From NCBI GenBank assembly GCA_039720395.1, contig CM077828.1:29942069-30006068 (forward strand): 64,000 nt of DNA. Reading direction: 5' to 3'. This DNA is from Liquidambar formosana (Eukaryota; Streptophyta; Magnoliopsida; Saxifragales; Altingiaceae). The notes below the pieces were generated by a model. That model made no database searches and was not told where the DNA came from. It saw nothing but the letters and a program-made list of their open reading frames with translations. Positions 21,601 to 32,208 of this stretch are shown here, piece after piece; position 1 is the first letter of the stretch, and the number at the start of each line of letters is the position of its first letter. The position numbers were made by a program, and so were the translations under genes.

Positions 21601-24481
21601 CAATGCTGTGATTCCTACCGTGTTGGCACCACTGACCAAGCACAATGCATTCTTGCTGTTGGATTGGATCCGTAATTTGAAATATAAGGGGGTTGGCATG
21701 CCGAATAAGTTCTTGACATGCATAAAGGAGGGAAGCTGGCTGAGAATTTCTCTGAGTGGCAGTATTGGCTACAGACCTCCATCGCAGTCATTCCTTCTCA
21801 CCTCATCTTTGGGAAATCTTCTACAGAACGGGTCAGTGCTCGTTGATATTCCATTGATTGATCAGGGATTTTATGGTGAGAGAATAAATGACTACACGGA
21901 GGTGCTAAAAACGATTGGGGTGATGTTTGACGTCGGAGAAGCATGTGAATTCATTGGGAAGCGTTTCATGTCTCTGGCAGCTTCCTCCACTTTAACTAAG
22001 AGCAATGTTTTTTCGATGCTTAATTTCATCAGATTTTTGAGGGAGAAATATCTTTCTACCAATGAATTTATCCGTAGTATCAAAGAAGGAAGATGGCTAA
22101 GGACATCATGTGGCGAGAGGTCTCCTGTTGGATCTGTTCTTTATGATCAGGAGTGGAGAGCGGCATCACAAATCAGTGACATCCCCTTCATTGATCAAGA
22201 TTACTATAGTGAGGAAATCCTTTGTTATAAAGTGGAACTCAAGTTGCTTGGTGTGCTGATTGGCTTCGATAAAAACTTTCAGCTTGTTGCTGACTGCTTG
22301 AAATCTCCAGCATATTTAACTTCTTTGACAGCTGAGGCAGTTCTTTTGATACTGGCTTGCATGCGTCAATCAAAATCCTCTGAAAAACTTGTTATGGCCA
22401 TTAAAGACAAAAAGTTTTTGAAGACAGACATCGGCTACAAGTCTCCAAGAGAATGTTTCCTGTTTGATCCTGAATGGGGCTGCCTTCTGCAGGTATTCAG
22501 CTGTTTCCCACTTATTGATAAAAAGTTCTACGGGGGATCTATCTTCTCATACAAAGAGGAGTTGAGGCGAACAGGGGTAGTGGTGGATTTTGAGGAGGCA
22601 ACCAAAGCTTTTGCTTGTGTTTTTAGGGAGAGAGCATTGTCATCTTCTATTGGTAAAGAGAATGTACTTTCTTTTTTGGCTTTTTACAGACAGCTAAAGA
22701 GCACCCCCACTAAAAATGTTCATTCAGATTTTAAGATCTGCATTCGTGTGGTGAAATGGTTACAGACTCGCCTTTGTAATTATAAATCGCCAAACGAGTG
22801 CATTCTCAGGGGCCCAAGTTGGGAATCCATCTCTCCAATTGCTGTCCTTCCTTTTATTGATGATAGTGACAATTACTATGGCGAGGCAATCCATGAATAC
22901 AGAAAAGAGCTGAAGAGTTTGGGTGTTGTTCTTGAGTTTGAAAAAGGTGCGAAGTTTGTGGCTTCTGGTCTTTGTCTTCCCCGAGATGCCAGCAACATAA
23001 CTCCTGCAAACATGCTGGCATTGCTGGAATGCATCCGAATCTTACAGCGAGAGCAGAAAGACTCCTTGCCTGAGGCCTTCTTAAAAAAAGTTTCTCAAAA
23101 GTGGTTAAGGACCCATGCTGATTTCAGATCTCCAGACAAAAGCATATTGTTTGATTCTAAGTGGGGTAGTTTCTTACAGCAGACAGATGGACCTTTCGTT
23201 GATGAAAAATTTTATGGCTCTGCTATTGCTTCCTACAGGAAAGAGCTTGTCGCAATTGGGGTTATTGATGATATTACAAATGGGTGTCAATTGCTAGCCA
23301 GCCACCTTGATTTCCATTCGGAATTTACTACAATAGTTCGAATATATAATTGCTTGAGTGAAATGAAGTGGGAGCCTCCTGAGAGAGATGACACGAGAAG
23401 GATTTGGATTCCAAATGGAAGTGTCAATGGAGAGTGGGTGAGCCCTGGAGAATGTGTTCTTCTGGATAAGGATGGTCTTTTTGGTTCGCAGTTGTATGTT
23501 CTGGAGAAATACTATGACCCGAAACTACTCATCTTTTTTTCTAGAACTATGAAAGTTAAATCTCATCCATTTGTCGATGATTATTGCAAGCTTTGGAAGG
23601 ACTGGGAAAGTTCTATCCTCGGATTGTCCTATGCCAATTGTTGTGCCTTTTGGGGATATGTTACAAAGCAATGGAATTCAGAGACAGAGAGAATCCTAGC
23701 TGAGAAGTTGTGCCTTTTGGCGAAACTGCCTGTTGATTCAAGATCTGATGGAGTTTTGTTGTTCAACAAGGATGATGTTTTCTTGGCCGATGATCTTCAA
23801 CTGAAGGACCTCTTTGAACATTCTTCTTCTCAACCCTTATTTGTCTGGTGTCCTCGGTTAAGCTTGCCTTCTATGCCTCGGACGAAGCTGCTTGAAATCT
23901 ACAGCAAAATTGGGGTTCGCACTATCTCTGAATCTGTCAAGAAAGAAGAATTATCTGTAGTGGAAGGTGCTGAGCTGAAGCAGGCGAATCCAAGGGAAAT
24001 TTTAATTGGAAAAGGGCTGGCTAGACTCATCCTTGGCTTTCTTACTGATCCTTCTGTCAATATGGAAGCAGAAAAGAGGCACCAAACAGTCAAATGCCTC
24101 CTCAATGCTACTGTCCTGGAGACAGTGGAACCGATTGAGGTAAGCTATAGTTTATCACTGTCTTCGGGGGAAATTGTGAATGTGAGAGCGAGCCGAATGT
24201 TACGTTGGGATAGAGAGGATTCAAAGTTTTTCATGCAGAAGATGGACAGGTCCGGTGGGCAACGAAATATCATTGAATATGCCACATATTTTGCTGAAGT
24301 AGTATCCAAGGGAGTGTTATGGGAGAGAGAAGATCTTATATGTGGACTATCTGAGCTGATCAAGTTGGCCTTCCTGCTTGAATTTAACGAGGAAGCGGTT
24401 GGGTTCTTGATGAAGAACAAGAATCTGCAAATCTTTGCGGAGGACGAGGAGTTCCTCTCTACTGCCTTCCCTTCTGACTAG
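15655..24481 (+). CDS. Copy C: complete sacsin/NO VEIN-like GHKL ATPase-domain protein (1714 aa)
   Basis: Exons 15655-15813, 16727-16937 and 19707-24481 all have GT/AG borders; introns are 913 bp and 2769 bp. The start is the ATG giving MATPKEHIEEIRKKK, conserved in every copy. The ATPase domain spans residues about 45-135: N-box ELIQNAEDN (50-58), a G1-like LLIFNNEKGF (86-95) with Asn where canonical GHKL proteins have Asp, GRSTK (107-111) and GYIGEKGIGF (118-127). From about residue 840 to 1400 five repeats of about 110 residues start with P-L/F-I/V-D...YG..I..Y..EL..GV. There is no signal peptide or clear membrane helix. The C-terminus ends AEDEEFLSTAFPSD, without the extra C-terminal domain of NO VEIN itself. 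Compared with A and E it lacks 10 residues near residue 525 and has a small extra CLL near residue 1457. The family resembles uncharacterised plant ATP-binding proteins; function is unknown. Confidence 0.92.
16067..16107. repeat. Poly(T)-poly(G) tract in intron 1 of copy C
   Basis: A run of about 26 T is followed by about 13 G in intron 1. Copy E has a shorter version near 44411-44441, directly after its large intron 1 insertion. Such runs are prone to sequencing and replication slippage, so the exact length is uncertain. Confidence 0.7.
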
Positions 24482-26182
24482 GTATGCTATAATATATTTT
24501 AATATATATATATATATATATATAGAACTTTTCTTTTCTTGGGTATTTTGTATTTTGATTTCTTTCTGAAGTATGTGATATATGGTGAGTTATTGGAGCA
24601 TGTATGCAAGTAATGAACCCTTTGCTGATCAGGTGGTTTATTATTATGTTGGTATTCTGCCTTTGTTTCTTCGATTTTCTTCGTTTCTCTCGCTAGCTAA
24701 TGTCGTATTAATTTAAAACCTTGTTCGATCTTATGTATGTTAAGAATCTGCAGAGCCCTACATGTGGTGTTGAAATTTGACCAGAATCTAAAAGCAATTA
24801 TGTAGGAGGAGGCAAACTGTTCATACACCAGTTTATAAAAAATGTGGCCAATTTTAAGTCACAGAGTGTTTATTGGCAACCCTGCCAACAATGGTTCATC
24901 TAAACTTTGATTCTTGGCCACAGGCAGCATATTTGGCCTTTTCATCTACCAACCTTTACATATTTTCATTGTTATGCAGAACAGGAGTGATTTCAATGGG
25001 TTCAATCATGCAAAACTTGCTTGGCAGTGAATACATTAATCATAATCCAGGTCATACAAGTCGGTTTTTCATCGTGCAGAGGCGGAATATTTTCCTTCTT
25101 ATTTTTAGTTTCGTGCAACATTTCAGTCCAATAAATAGCAAAGGAACGGTTTGTGCTAAATTAAATGCATGTATTACATGGGATCAATTCCTTTCAAATG
25201 AAGTTTTCTTTTGGGTAATCAAAGTCCAGCATTTTTCTTTCATTTTCCTTCTATTTTCTGAAATCCAAATGCATATTGGGAATTTGGTCATCTAATTAAA
25301 TATCTTTAGCTGGAGATGATTTTTATTTTTATTTTTATGTTAGCAGTTGAACGAGAAATGGTTTAGTGGGACTGTGTCATCATCAAATGATGTATTAGGG
25401 CCGGCTATTAATTAAAAACGCTTTAAAGTGCTTTTTTTTTTCGAAGCACTTTTGATAAGAATATTGCGATTTTATCTTAAAATTACGAAGCCTCCCGAAT
25501 TTTTTTTTGAAGATTATAAAGATATTTTATACTTAATCATGAATCTAAGCTACTTATATTCTCATTTTAGTTTTTCAATTTAGTATATTTTAAAGCGTTT
25601 TTATTAATGGTATGACAATGCCATTGAAGTTAAACCCACCAAAATACTTACCCCAAAAAAAAAAAAAAAAAAAAAAAAACCCACCAAAAAGTTTGTCCAA
25701 AGTTGAAATATGACGTTGATGTGGCAAGCTGTGGCTACACTCCACTTCAGAATAGCCAACTCCAAACTAGGAACTGAGTACTGAATTAGCCTGGATATAT
25801 AGTTTAATTATACATTAAACTTGAGCTATTCAGAGTTTGATTTCACAATTTTTTTTTTTTTTTTAAAAGTGAGAATAATTCAAAAAATATTTGGAATAAT
25901 TTCATAAATACTCGGAATAATTTCAAAATTTTAGCGATAATTTAAGAAATATTTATAACGATATTCAGGAACCATTCAAGAATTATTAAAACATGCAAAG
26001 TAAATTTGAATTCGTATAGTACCAGTGCTCCACTCACGCAAACGACTTAAGGGAGACTCGAATATATCATCCTTCAAGGGTGGGTCATGCAAATTCTCTC
26101 TCTCTCTCTCTCTTTATGTAACACTACTTCAGTGTACCAAAACGCTGATAGTCTTCTCTCTTCTTCTTCTTCTTCTTCTTCT

Positions 26183-26221
<39 letters not shown>

Positions 26222-26265
26222 GTGTGTGTATGTGTCTGGTTCGTGTAATCTGAGAGGTTTTAGCA
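24482..26265. other. Spacer between copies C and D
   Basis: This is the 3' flank of copy C and 5' flank of copy D. It begins with an (AT)n tract at 24493-24524, then carries a 1.1-kb stretch (about 24750-25870) that is present in the E-F spacer but deleted between A and B. An open frame of 140 codons at 24873-25295 is broken in the E-F counterpart, so I do not treat it as a gene. Poly(A) at 25654-25679 and a compound (CTT)n/(CT)n/(AT)n/(GT)n microsatellite at 26160-26230 close the spacer. Confidence 0.7.
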
Positions 26266-26443
26266 ATGGCGACGCCGAAAGAACACATAGAAGAAATACG
26301 GAAAAAGAAGTTCTCGATCGGAGGAGAACTGAATCCTCTGACTGAGGATCTGCACCAGGCCACCAAGCACCTCTCTGCTGAACTTTACGCCAAAGATGTT
26401 CACTTTCTCATGGAACTCATCCAGGTTTCTCCATTCTCTTCAT

Positions 26444-26475
<32 letters not shown>

Positions 26476-26960
26476 CACGCATATACATACACGTACATAC
26501 ATGTATACATGTCGCTGGTTCCTCGTATGATTAAAGCTCGTTTCGCTGATTAAACGGGGGATTTTATTACAAGGATTTATATATAAAATTCAAGTGACGG
26601 TGTGTGTGTGTGTCTCTCTCTCTATATATATATCTCTGTGACTGTGCTTGAAATAGGCCGGTTTTGACATTTTAAGAAGGATTCCAAAATAGAGCTCAAG
26701 ACACACAGTTGGTTTAATTAATTTTTTTTTTTTTAAATTTTGGATAAAAGACTCTGTTTTGTGAATTTATTGACGGAATTTCTATGGAATTAAACTTGCA
26801 AGTCACTATATTTTTGTGCAAAAAAAAAAAGGGGGGGGGGGATTTTATTACAAGAATTTATATGTCGTTCAGCTTCTATCTACGATTGTTTGTATATTTC
26901 TGAACCACATTTCATCAATTGTTCTCTGTTTCAGAATTTGCATTTTCTTCAATGAAATTC

Positions 26961-27001
<41 letters not shown>

Positions 27002-27200
27002 CAATAATTTTTGAAAAGATTGGGAACTGCTAGCATTAAAGTGCATCAAAGAATCTGAAAGCTTTGGATTGGTGGACGAAGCCACTGATTTTTTGGAGCT
27101 TCGTGTCGGTATCAACTCATTGAGCCATGTTGCCTGTTCTATGCGCATACATTATAGTCTTTCAACCATAGCAAACATGAACCCCAGTCGTAGGCCAGTC

Positions 27201-27599
27201 TGTTGGAATTTGTCTTTAATTCTTCTTTTTACCCATTTTGTTAAGTTGGGTCTTTTTGACCCGACCCGACCCGCTCACTTATGTTATAACCCACTTTATA
27301 TAAGGGGTTATTTTTAGGGTTTCATCCTTATGCAAGGAGAGCCACTTGAGAGCCGTCATTGGGTGTAAAGGGGATCCAGGGATTTTGTGAGTATTCTTAC
27401 TCTTGTATTCTCTTGAACACATAGTGGATTGATCATCGCCGATCGTGGATGTAGGCATCTTGCCGAACCACGTAAATCTTGTGTCTCCTTTTCTTTGTGT
27501 GTTTGTTTATTTTTGTGGTTGGATTGATTCACTTGTTTTGTTTGATTAATCACTTCCATCACTATAGAAATTGTTTGTTTATCGCGCTTCCGCACAACA
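27201..27599 (+). repeat. 5' LTR of the copia element, 399 bp
   Basis: Starts TGTTGGAATTTG and ends GCACAACA. Against the 3' LTR I count four substitutions (27256, 27326 and two at about 27442) and a 12-bp segment TGAGTATTCTTA present only here. The LTRs are otherwise the same, so insertion was recent compared with the duplication of the host genes. Confidence 0.93.
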
Positions 27600-27602
27600 A
27601 AC

Positions 27603-27614
27603 TGGTATCAGAGC
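27603..27614 (+). other. Primer-binding site of the copia element
   Basis: TGGTATCAGAGC, three bases after the 5' LTR, matches the 3' end of plant initiator methionine tRNA, the usual primer for this group. Confidence 0.85.
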
Positions 27615-27675
27615 TTAGGTTTCGGCCTAGGAGTTGGATCTGTTGATCGTTCGTATTTGGGTGTGGATCTGATTA

Positions 27676-28833
27676 ATGGCGGAATCAAGTTCAGAAGTTT
27701 TGTCACAGAAAAATTCGTCTACAAGCACTTCATCAACGGTTAGAACTATGGTTTCGAATGCAAAATTTGAAGTTGAAAAGTTTGATGGAACAAATAACTT
27801 CGGCATGTGGCAGTGCGAAGTTTTGGATGTTCTGACTCAACAAGAGTTAGATATCGCTTTGGATGATAAACCCGCTGATTTGGATGAGAAGGATTGGGTG
27901 AAGATCAATCGTCAAGCTTGCGGTACGATTAGGCTTTGTCTTGCTAAAGATCAAAAATACTTTGTTATGAGGGAGACTTCGGCTAAGCAATTGTGGAAAA
28001 AATTGGAGGACAAATACATGACCAAGAGTATGGAAAATCGGCTCTATTTGAAAAAGAAGCTCTTCCGTTTCAACTACAAGCAAGGTATTTCGATAACTGA
28101 GCACTTGAATGGTTTTAATAAAATTCTTGCTGATTTGCAAAATTTAGATGTTGAAATTTCGGATGAAGATAAAGCCTTATCATTATTAAATTCCTTGCCT
28201 GATTCATATGATCATTTGACTACTACTTTGTTGTATGGGAAAGATACAATTAAATATGATGATGTGTCTAATGCTTTGATGAATAATGAGTATCGGAAGA
28301 AGGACCAACTGGTTCATAGGGATTTACCATCAGAGGCTTTGATAGCAAGGGGTAGGAGTGAGGACAGAAAATTTGGCAGACGGGGTAAGTCTCGTTCTAA
28401 GACGAGAGGCGCATCGTCTGATAGAAAAATTCCTGCAAAGGATGAGTGTGCTTTTTGTCACAACAAAGGGCATTGGAAGAAGGATTGTCCGAAGCTGCAA
28501 AATAAAATTGGTAAAGGTTCAAATGCAAATGTAGCACGTGTGGATGTTGGGGATGAAGATTTAGCTTTGACTGTTTCATCATTGGTTGGCCATTCAGATG
28601 AGTGGATTTTGGATTCGAGGTGTTCTTATCATATGTGTCCCAACAGGGAATTATTTTCTAGCTTTCAGGAGTTAGATGGTGGAATTGTTTTAATGGGTAA
28701 TGATAATGCCTGTAAAACAGAAGGGATAGGAAACATTCGTTTGAAGTTGCATGATGTAACAATTAGAGTTTTGACAGATGTTCGGTATGTACCTGGATTT
28801 GAAGAAAAATCTCATCTCATTGGGAACTTTTGA
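27676..28833 (+). CDS. copia gag and protease part of the polyprotein
   Basis: The 385-codon frame starts with ATG 62 bases after the primer-binding site. Residues about 25-215 form a copia-type gag domain (KFDGTNNFGMWQ at the start). A basic stretch leads to a CCHC zinc knuckle, CAFCHNKGHWKKDC, from residue 258. The aspartic protease motif at residues 313-315 reads D-S-R; retrotransposon proteases have D-S/T-G, so the essential glycycl position is Arg here and the enzyme should be dead. The frame runs off at RYVPGFEEK. The other frame continues with LKKNLISLG, so one T inserted in GGATTTGAAG (about 28797) split an originally single gag-pol frame. Confidence 0.88.
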   Translation: MAESSSEVLSQKNSSTSTSSTVRTMVSNAKFEVEKFDGTNNFGMWQCEVLDVLTQQELDIALDDKPADLDEKDWVKINRQACGTIRLCLAKDQKYFVMRETSAKQLWKKLEDKYMTKSMENRLYLKKKLFRFNYKQGISITEHLNGFNKILADLQNLDVEISDEDKALSLLNSLPDSYDHLTTTLLYGKDTIKYDDVSNALMNNEYRKKDQLVHRDLPSEALIARGRSEDRKFGRRGKSRSKTRGASSDRKIPAKDECAFCHNKGHWKKDCPKLQNKIGKGSNANVARVDVGDEDLALTVSSLVGHSDEWILDSRCSYHMCPNRELFSSFQELDGGIVLMGNDNACKTEGIGNIRLKLHDVTIRVLTDVRYVPGFEEKSHLIGNF

Positions 28834-31720
28834 TTCAAAGGACTACAAAATTACTATGGAAGGTGGAGTCCTCAAAGTGGTACGTGGTGCGCTCGTTGTA
28901 TTGAAAGGTACTCGAAAGGGTAATTTATATTTTTTGGATGGGAGTACAGTCACAGGGAGAGTCGCCGTTTCTGATAGTTCAGAGGGCAGTGGACCTGATA
29001 CTTCCAGACTTTGGCACATGCGCTTAGGGCATGCTGGTGAGAAGGCTTTGCAAGGATTAATAAAGCAAGGTCTATTGAAGGGCGCCAAGACAGGAAAATT
29101 GGGATTTTGTGAGCAGTGTACTTTGGGTAAGCAGACTAGAGTGAAGTTTGACACTGCAGTTCATTGCACAAAGGGGACTCTTGATTATGTTCACACAGAT
29201 GTGTGGGGACCTTCTAAAGTTGCATCTTTGGGAGGTAAGCATTGGTTTGTGTCTTTTGTTGATGATTATTCCAAGAGAGTTTGGGTGTACACTATGCGGC
29301 ATAAATATGAAGTTTTGGATGTGTTTCTGAACTGGAAGAAAATGATTGAGACTCAGACAGGAAGGAAAATCAGGAGGCTCAGGTCAGACAATGGTGGTGA
29401 GTACAAGTCGAATCCATTCTTTAAAGTATGCCAAGATGAAGGAATAGTCAGACACTTCACAGTCAGAGATACACCGCAGCAGAATGGGGTGGCAGAACGC
29501 ATGAATCGTACTTTGCTGGAGAAAGTGAGATGTATGTTGCTCGACTCTGGATTGGGCAAAGCGTTTTGGGCTGAAGCTGTGACATATGCATGCCATCTTA
29601 TCAATAGATTGCCTGCAGCTGCGAATGATGGAAAAACACCTTTAGAGGTATGGTCTGGAAAACCTGCTACAGATTATGATAAATTGCATGTATTTGGTTG
29701 TTCTGCATATTTTCATGTGAAGGAAACTAAACTGGATCCTAGAGCCAAGAAAGCTATATTTTTGGGCTTTAGCACAGGTGTGAAGGGATATAGACTGTGG
29801 TGTCCCGAATTGAAGAAACTTATTCTGAGTAGGGATGTTATTTTTGATGAGTCTGGGATGTTGAATAAGCAGAAGCAGAAAAATTCTCAGAAAGAGAATA
29901 TGAATTTGGGTACTTCGCAGCAGGTGGAGTTAGAAGCTCCAGTGGTTACAAAGAAGACTGTTCAAACAGTTGATGTTGTTGATCAAATTGATGAGGACTC
30001 AGACTTAGATGTGGTGGAGGCACAGGCACAAGAAATTCCACAACAATTAGAATCTATTGCAGTTAGTAGATTGAGAAGAGAAATTCGGAAACCTGCTAGA
30101 TTTACTGACATGGTGGCTTATGCACTTCCAGTTGTGGATGATGATATTCCATTGACATACAGAGAAGCCTCACAGAATTCAGAAAGTGTACAGTGGAAAA
30201 AGGCAATGGATGAGGAGATGGAGTCGCTGCATAAGAATCAGACTTGGGAGTTGGTACAGCTTCCAAAAGGAAAGAAGGCAATTGGTTGCAAATGGGTATA
30301 TGCCAAGAAGGAAGGGTCTCCAGGGAAAGATAGTGTGAGATTCAAGGCTAGGTTGGTGGCTAAAGGCTACGCGCAAAAAGAAGGGATAGACTACAATGAG
30401 GTATTCTCTCCAGTTGTTAAGCATTCTTCTATTCGAATTTTGCTAGCTTTGGTTGCACAGTTTGATCTTGAGTTGGCCCAACTCGATGTCAAAACTGCTT
30501 TCTTGCATGGTGATTTGGATGAGGAAATTTATATGACTCAACCAGATGGATTTAAAATTACTGGTAGAGAAAATTGTGTTTGCAAACTGAAAAAGTCGCT
30601 GTATGGTTTGAAGCAGTCTCCAAGACAGTGGTACAAGCGATTTGATCGGTTTATGATAGGGCAGAAATATACCAGGAGTCATTTTGATCATTGTGTGTAT
30701 TTTCGTAAGCTTCGTGATGGTTCTTTTATTTATTTGCTCTTATATGTAGATGATATGCTTATTGCATCTAAGAGCAAGGTGGAGATAGACAGGTTGAAGA
30801 CTCAGTTGAGTAATGAATTTGAAATGAAGGATCTTGGTGAAGCTAAGAAAATACTTGGTATGGAAATCAAGAGAGATAGAGTGAAGGGCACAGTTTGTTT
30901 GTCACAAGCACAGTATTTGAAAAAAGTTTTGCAGAGATTTGATATAGATGGCAAAACAAAATCAGTTAGTACACCTTTGGCCCCTGATTTTAAGCTTTCT
31001 GCTTTGATGTCTCCGCACACAGATGATGAGCGTAAGTATATGGCTCAAATTCCATATGCAAACGCAGTTGGTGCTTTGATGTATGCTATGGTGTGCACGA
31101 GACCTGATATTTCACACGCTGTCAGTATGGTTAGCCGATATATGCATGATCCGGGTAAAGGGCACTGGCAAGCAGTGAAGTGGATTTTGCGATACATCCA
31201 GGGTACAGTGGATGTTGGTTTGATGTTTGAGAAGGATGATAGACTTGGTCAGCATGTGGTTGGTTATGCAGATTCAGATTATGCTGGTGATTTGGATAAA
31301 CGTCGGTCTACTACAGGGTATGTGTTTACTCTTGCAAAGGGACCGGTGAGTTGGAGGTCTACATTGCAGTCAACAGTTGCTTTGTCTACTACAGAGGCAG
31401 AGTACATGGCGGTGACAGAGGCCATTAAAGAGGCCATTTGGCTATATGGGTTGGTTGAGGACTTGGGGATTGTTCAGAAGCACGTTGAGGTCTACTGCGA
31501 CAGTCAAAGTGCAATTTGTTTAGCAAAGAACCAAGTTCATCATGCTCGGACAAAACATATTGATGTCCGTTTCCATTTTGTTCGTGAAGTTGTAAACGAG
31601 GGGGACATTCTCCTTCAGAAGATTGGGACTGCAGATAACCCTGCAGATATGTTAACTAAGGTGGTGACTGGGGTCAAGTTTAAACACTGTTTGGACTTGA
31701 TCAACATCTCTCACGTTTGA
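28778..31720 (+). CDS. copia integrase, reverse transcriptase and RNase H part
   Basis: The 980-codon frame overlaps the gag frame by 56 bases and is its continuation after a one-base shift; its first few residues are out-of-frame gag sequence, so the ATG at 28778 is not a true start. Domains in order: zinc-binding HHCC of integrase (residues about 80-118), integrase core with D141, D204 and E240 (D, D-35-E spacing intact), a linker, reverse transcriptase with YVDD at residues 656-659, and RNase H with the terminal TKHIDVRFHF. All catalytic residues I can check are present. The products act on the element's own RNA in cytoplasmic particles and on host DNA in the nucleus. Confidence 0.9.
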   Translation: MFGMYLDLKKNLISLGTFDSKDYKITMEGGVLKVVRGALVVLKGTRKGNLYFLDGSTVTGRVAVSDSSEGSGPDTSRLWHMRLGHAGEKALQGLIKQGLLKGAKTGKLGFCEQCTLGKQTRVKFDTAVHCTKGTLDYVHTDVWGPSKVASLGGKHWFVSFVDDYSKRVWVYTMRHKYEVLDVFLNWKKMIETQTGRKIRRLRSDNGGEYKSNPFFKVCQDEGIVRHFTVRDTPQQNGVAERMNRTLLEKVRCMLLDSGLGKAFWAEAVTYACHLINRLPAAANDGKTPLEVWSGKPATDYDKLHVFGCSAYFHVKETKLDPRAKKAIFLGFSTGVKGYRLWCPELKKLILSRDVIFDESGMLNKQKQKNSQKENMNLGTSQQVELEAPVVTKKTVQTVDVVDQIDEDSDLDVVEAQAQEIPQQLESIAVSRLRREIRKPARFTDMVAYALPVVDDDIPLTYREASQNSESVQWKKAMDEEMESLHKNQTWELVQLPKGKKAIGCKWVYAKKEGSPGKDSVRFKARLVAKGYAQKEGIDYNEVFSPVVKHSSIRILLALVAQFDLELAQLDVKTAFLHGDLDEEIYMTQPDGFKITGRENCVCKLKKSLYGLKQSPRQWYKRFDRFMIGQKYTRSHFDHCVYFRKLRDGSFIYLLLYVDDMLIASKSKVEIDRLKTQLSNEFEMKDLGEAKKILGMEIKRDRVKGTVCLSQAQYLKKVLQRFDIDGKTKSVSTPLAPDFKLSALMSPHTDDERKYMAQIPYANAVGALMYAMVCTRPDISHAVSMVSRYMHDPGKGHWQAVKWILRYIQGTVDVGLMFEKDDRLGQHVVGYADSDYAGDLDKRRSTTGYVFTLAKGPVSWRSTLQSTVALSTTEAEYMAVTEAIKEAIWLYGLVEDLGIVQKHVEVYCDSQSAICLAKNQVHHARTKHIDVRFHFVREVVNEGDILLQKIGTADNPADMLTKVVTGVKFKHCLDLINISHV

Positions 31721-31821
31721 GCACCTATAGGTGTATGGCGCCTAAGGGCGCATTTGGAGGCAGTGATGATTTGTTTGCTTTGTTTGGATGGTTTGGTTGA
31801 ATTCAAGCCAAGGTGGAGATT

Positions 31822-32208
31822 TGTTGGAATTTGTCTTTAATTCTTCTTTTTACCCATTTTGTTAAGTTGGGTCTTTTCGACCCGACCCGACCCGCTCACT
31901 TATGTTATAACCCACTTTATATAAGGGGTTATTTTTAGGGTTTCATTCTTATGCAAGGAGAGCCACTTGAGAGCCGTCATTGGGTGTAAAGGGGATCCAG
32001 GGATTTTGCTCTTGTATTCTCTTGAACACATAGTGGATTGATCATCGCCGCCCGTGGATGTAGGCATCTTGCCGAACCACGTAAATCTTGTGTCTCCTTT
32101 TCTTTGTGTGTTTGTTTATTTTTGTGGTTGGATTGATTCACTTGTTTTGTTTGATTAATCACTTCCATCACTATAGAAATTGTTTGTTTATCGCGCTTCC
32201 GCACAACA
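31822..32208 (+). repeat. 3' LTR of the copia element, 387 bp
   Basis: Starts TGTTGGAATTTG and ends GCACAACA, followed by CAGTC. It is 12 bp shorter than the 5' LTR because it lacks the segment after GGGATTTTG. It should hold the polyadenylation signals of the element. Confidence 0.93.

Larger units (their letters stand above)
27201..32208 (+). mobile_element. Ty1/copia LTR retrotransposon, 5008 bp
   Basis: The complete element is bordered by a perfect 5-bp duplication CAGTC (27196-27200 and 32209-32213); copies B and F show the empty site (GGCCAGTCTT). Order: 5' LTR, primer-binding site TGGTATCAGAGC at 27603-27614 (initiator-Met tRNA type), gag, protease, integrase, reverse transcriptase, RNase H, purine-rich tract AAGGTGGAGATT at about 31810-31821, 3' LTR. 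Integrase before reverse transcriptase places it in Ty1/copia, and the protein resembles the Tnt1/Tork group. The reading frame is broken once near 28800 and the protease motif is changed, so this copy is probably not autonomous. It is in the same orientation as the host gene. Confidence 0.95.

Noticed and set aside
24873..25295. Open frame of 140 codons in the C-D spacer
   Set aside because: The same DNA between E and F is broken into two frames (56107-56298 and 56201-56533) and the A-B spacer lacks it. There is no recognisable domain and composition is like the surrounding AT-rich DNA.
28778..28833. Programmed frameshift between the two copia frames
   Set aside because: Ty1/copia elements of this plant group use one frame, and the break lies between protease and integrase at a point where removing one T from GGATTTGAAG joins the conserved sequence. 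A simple mutation is more likely.
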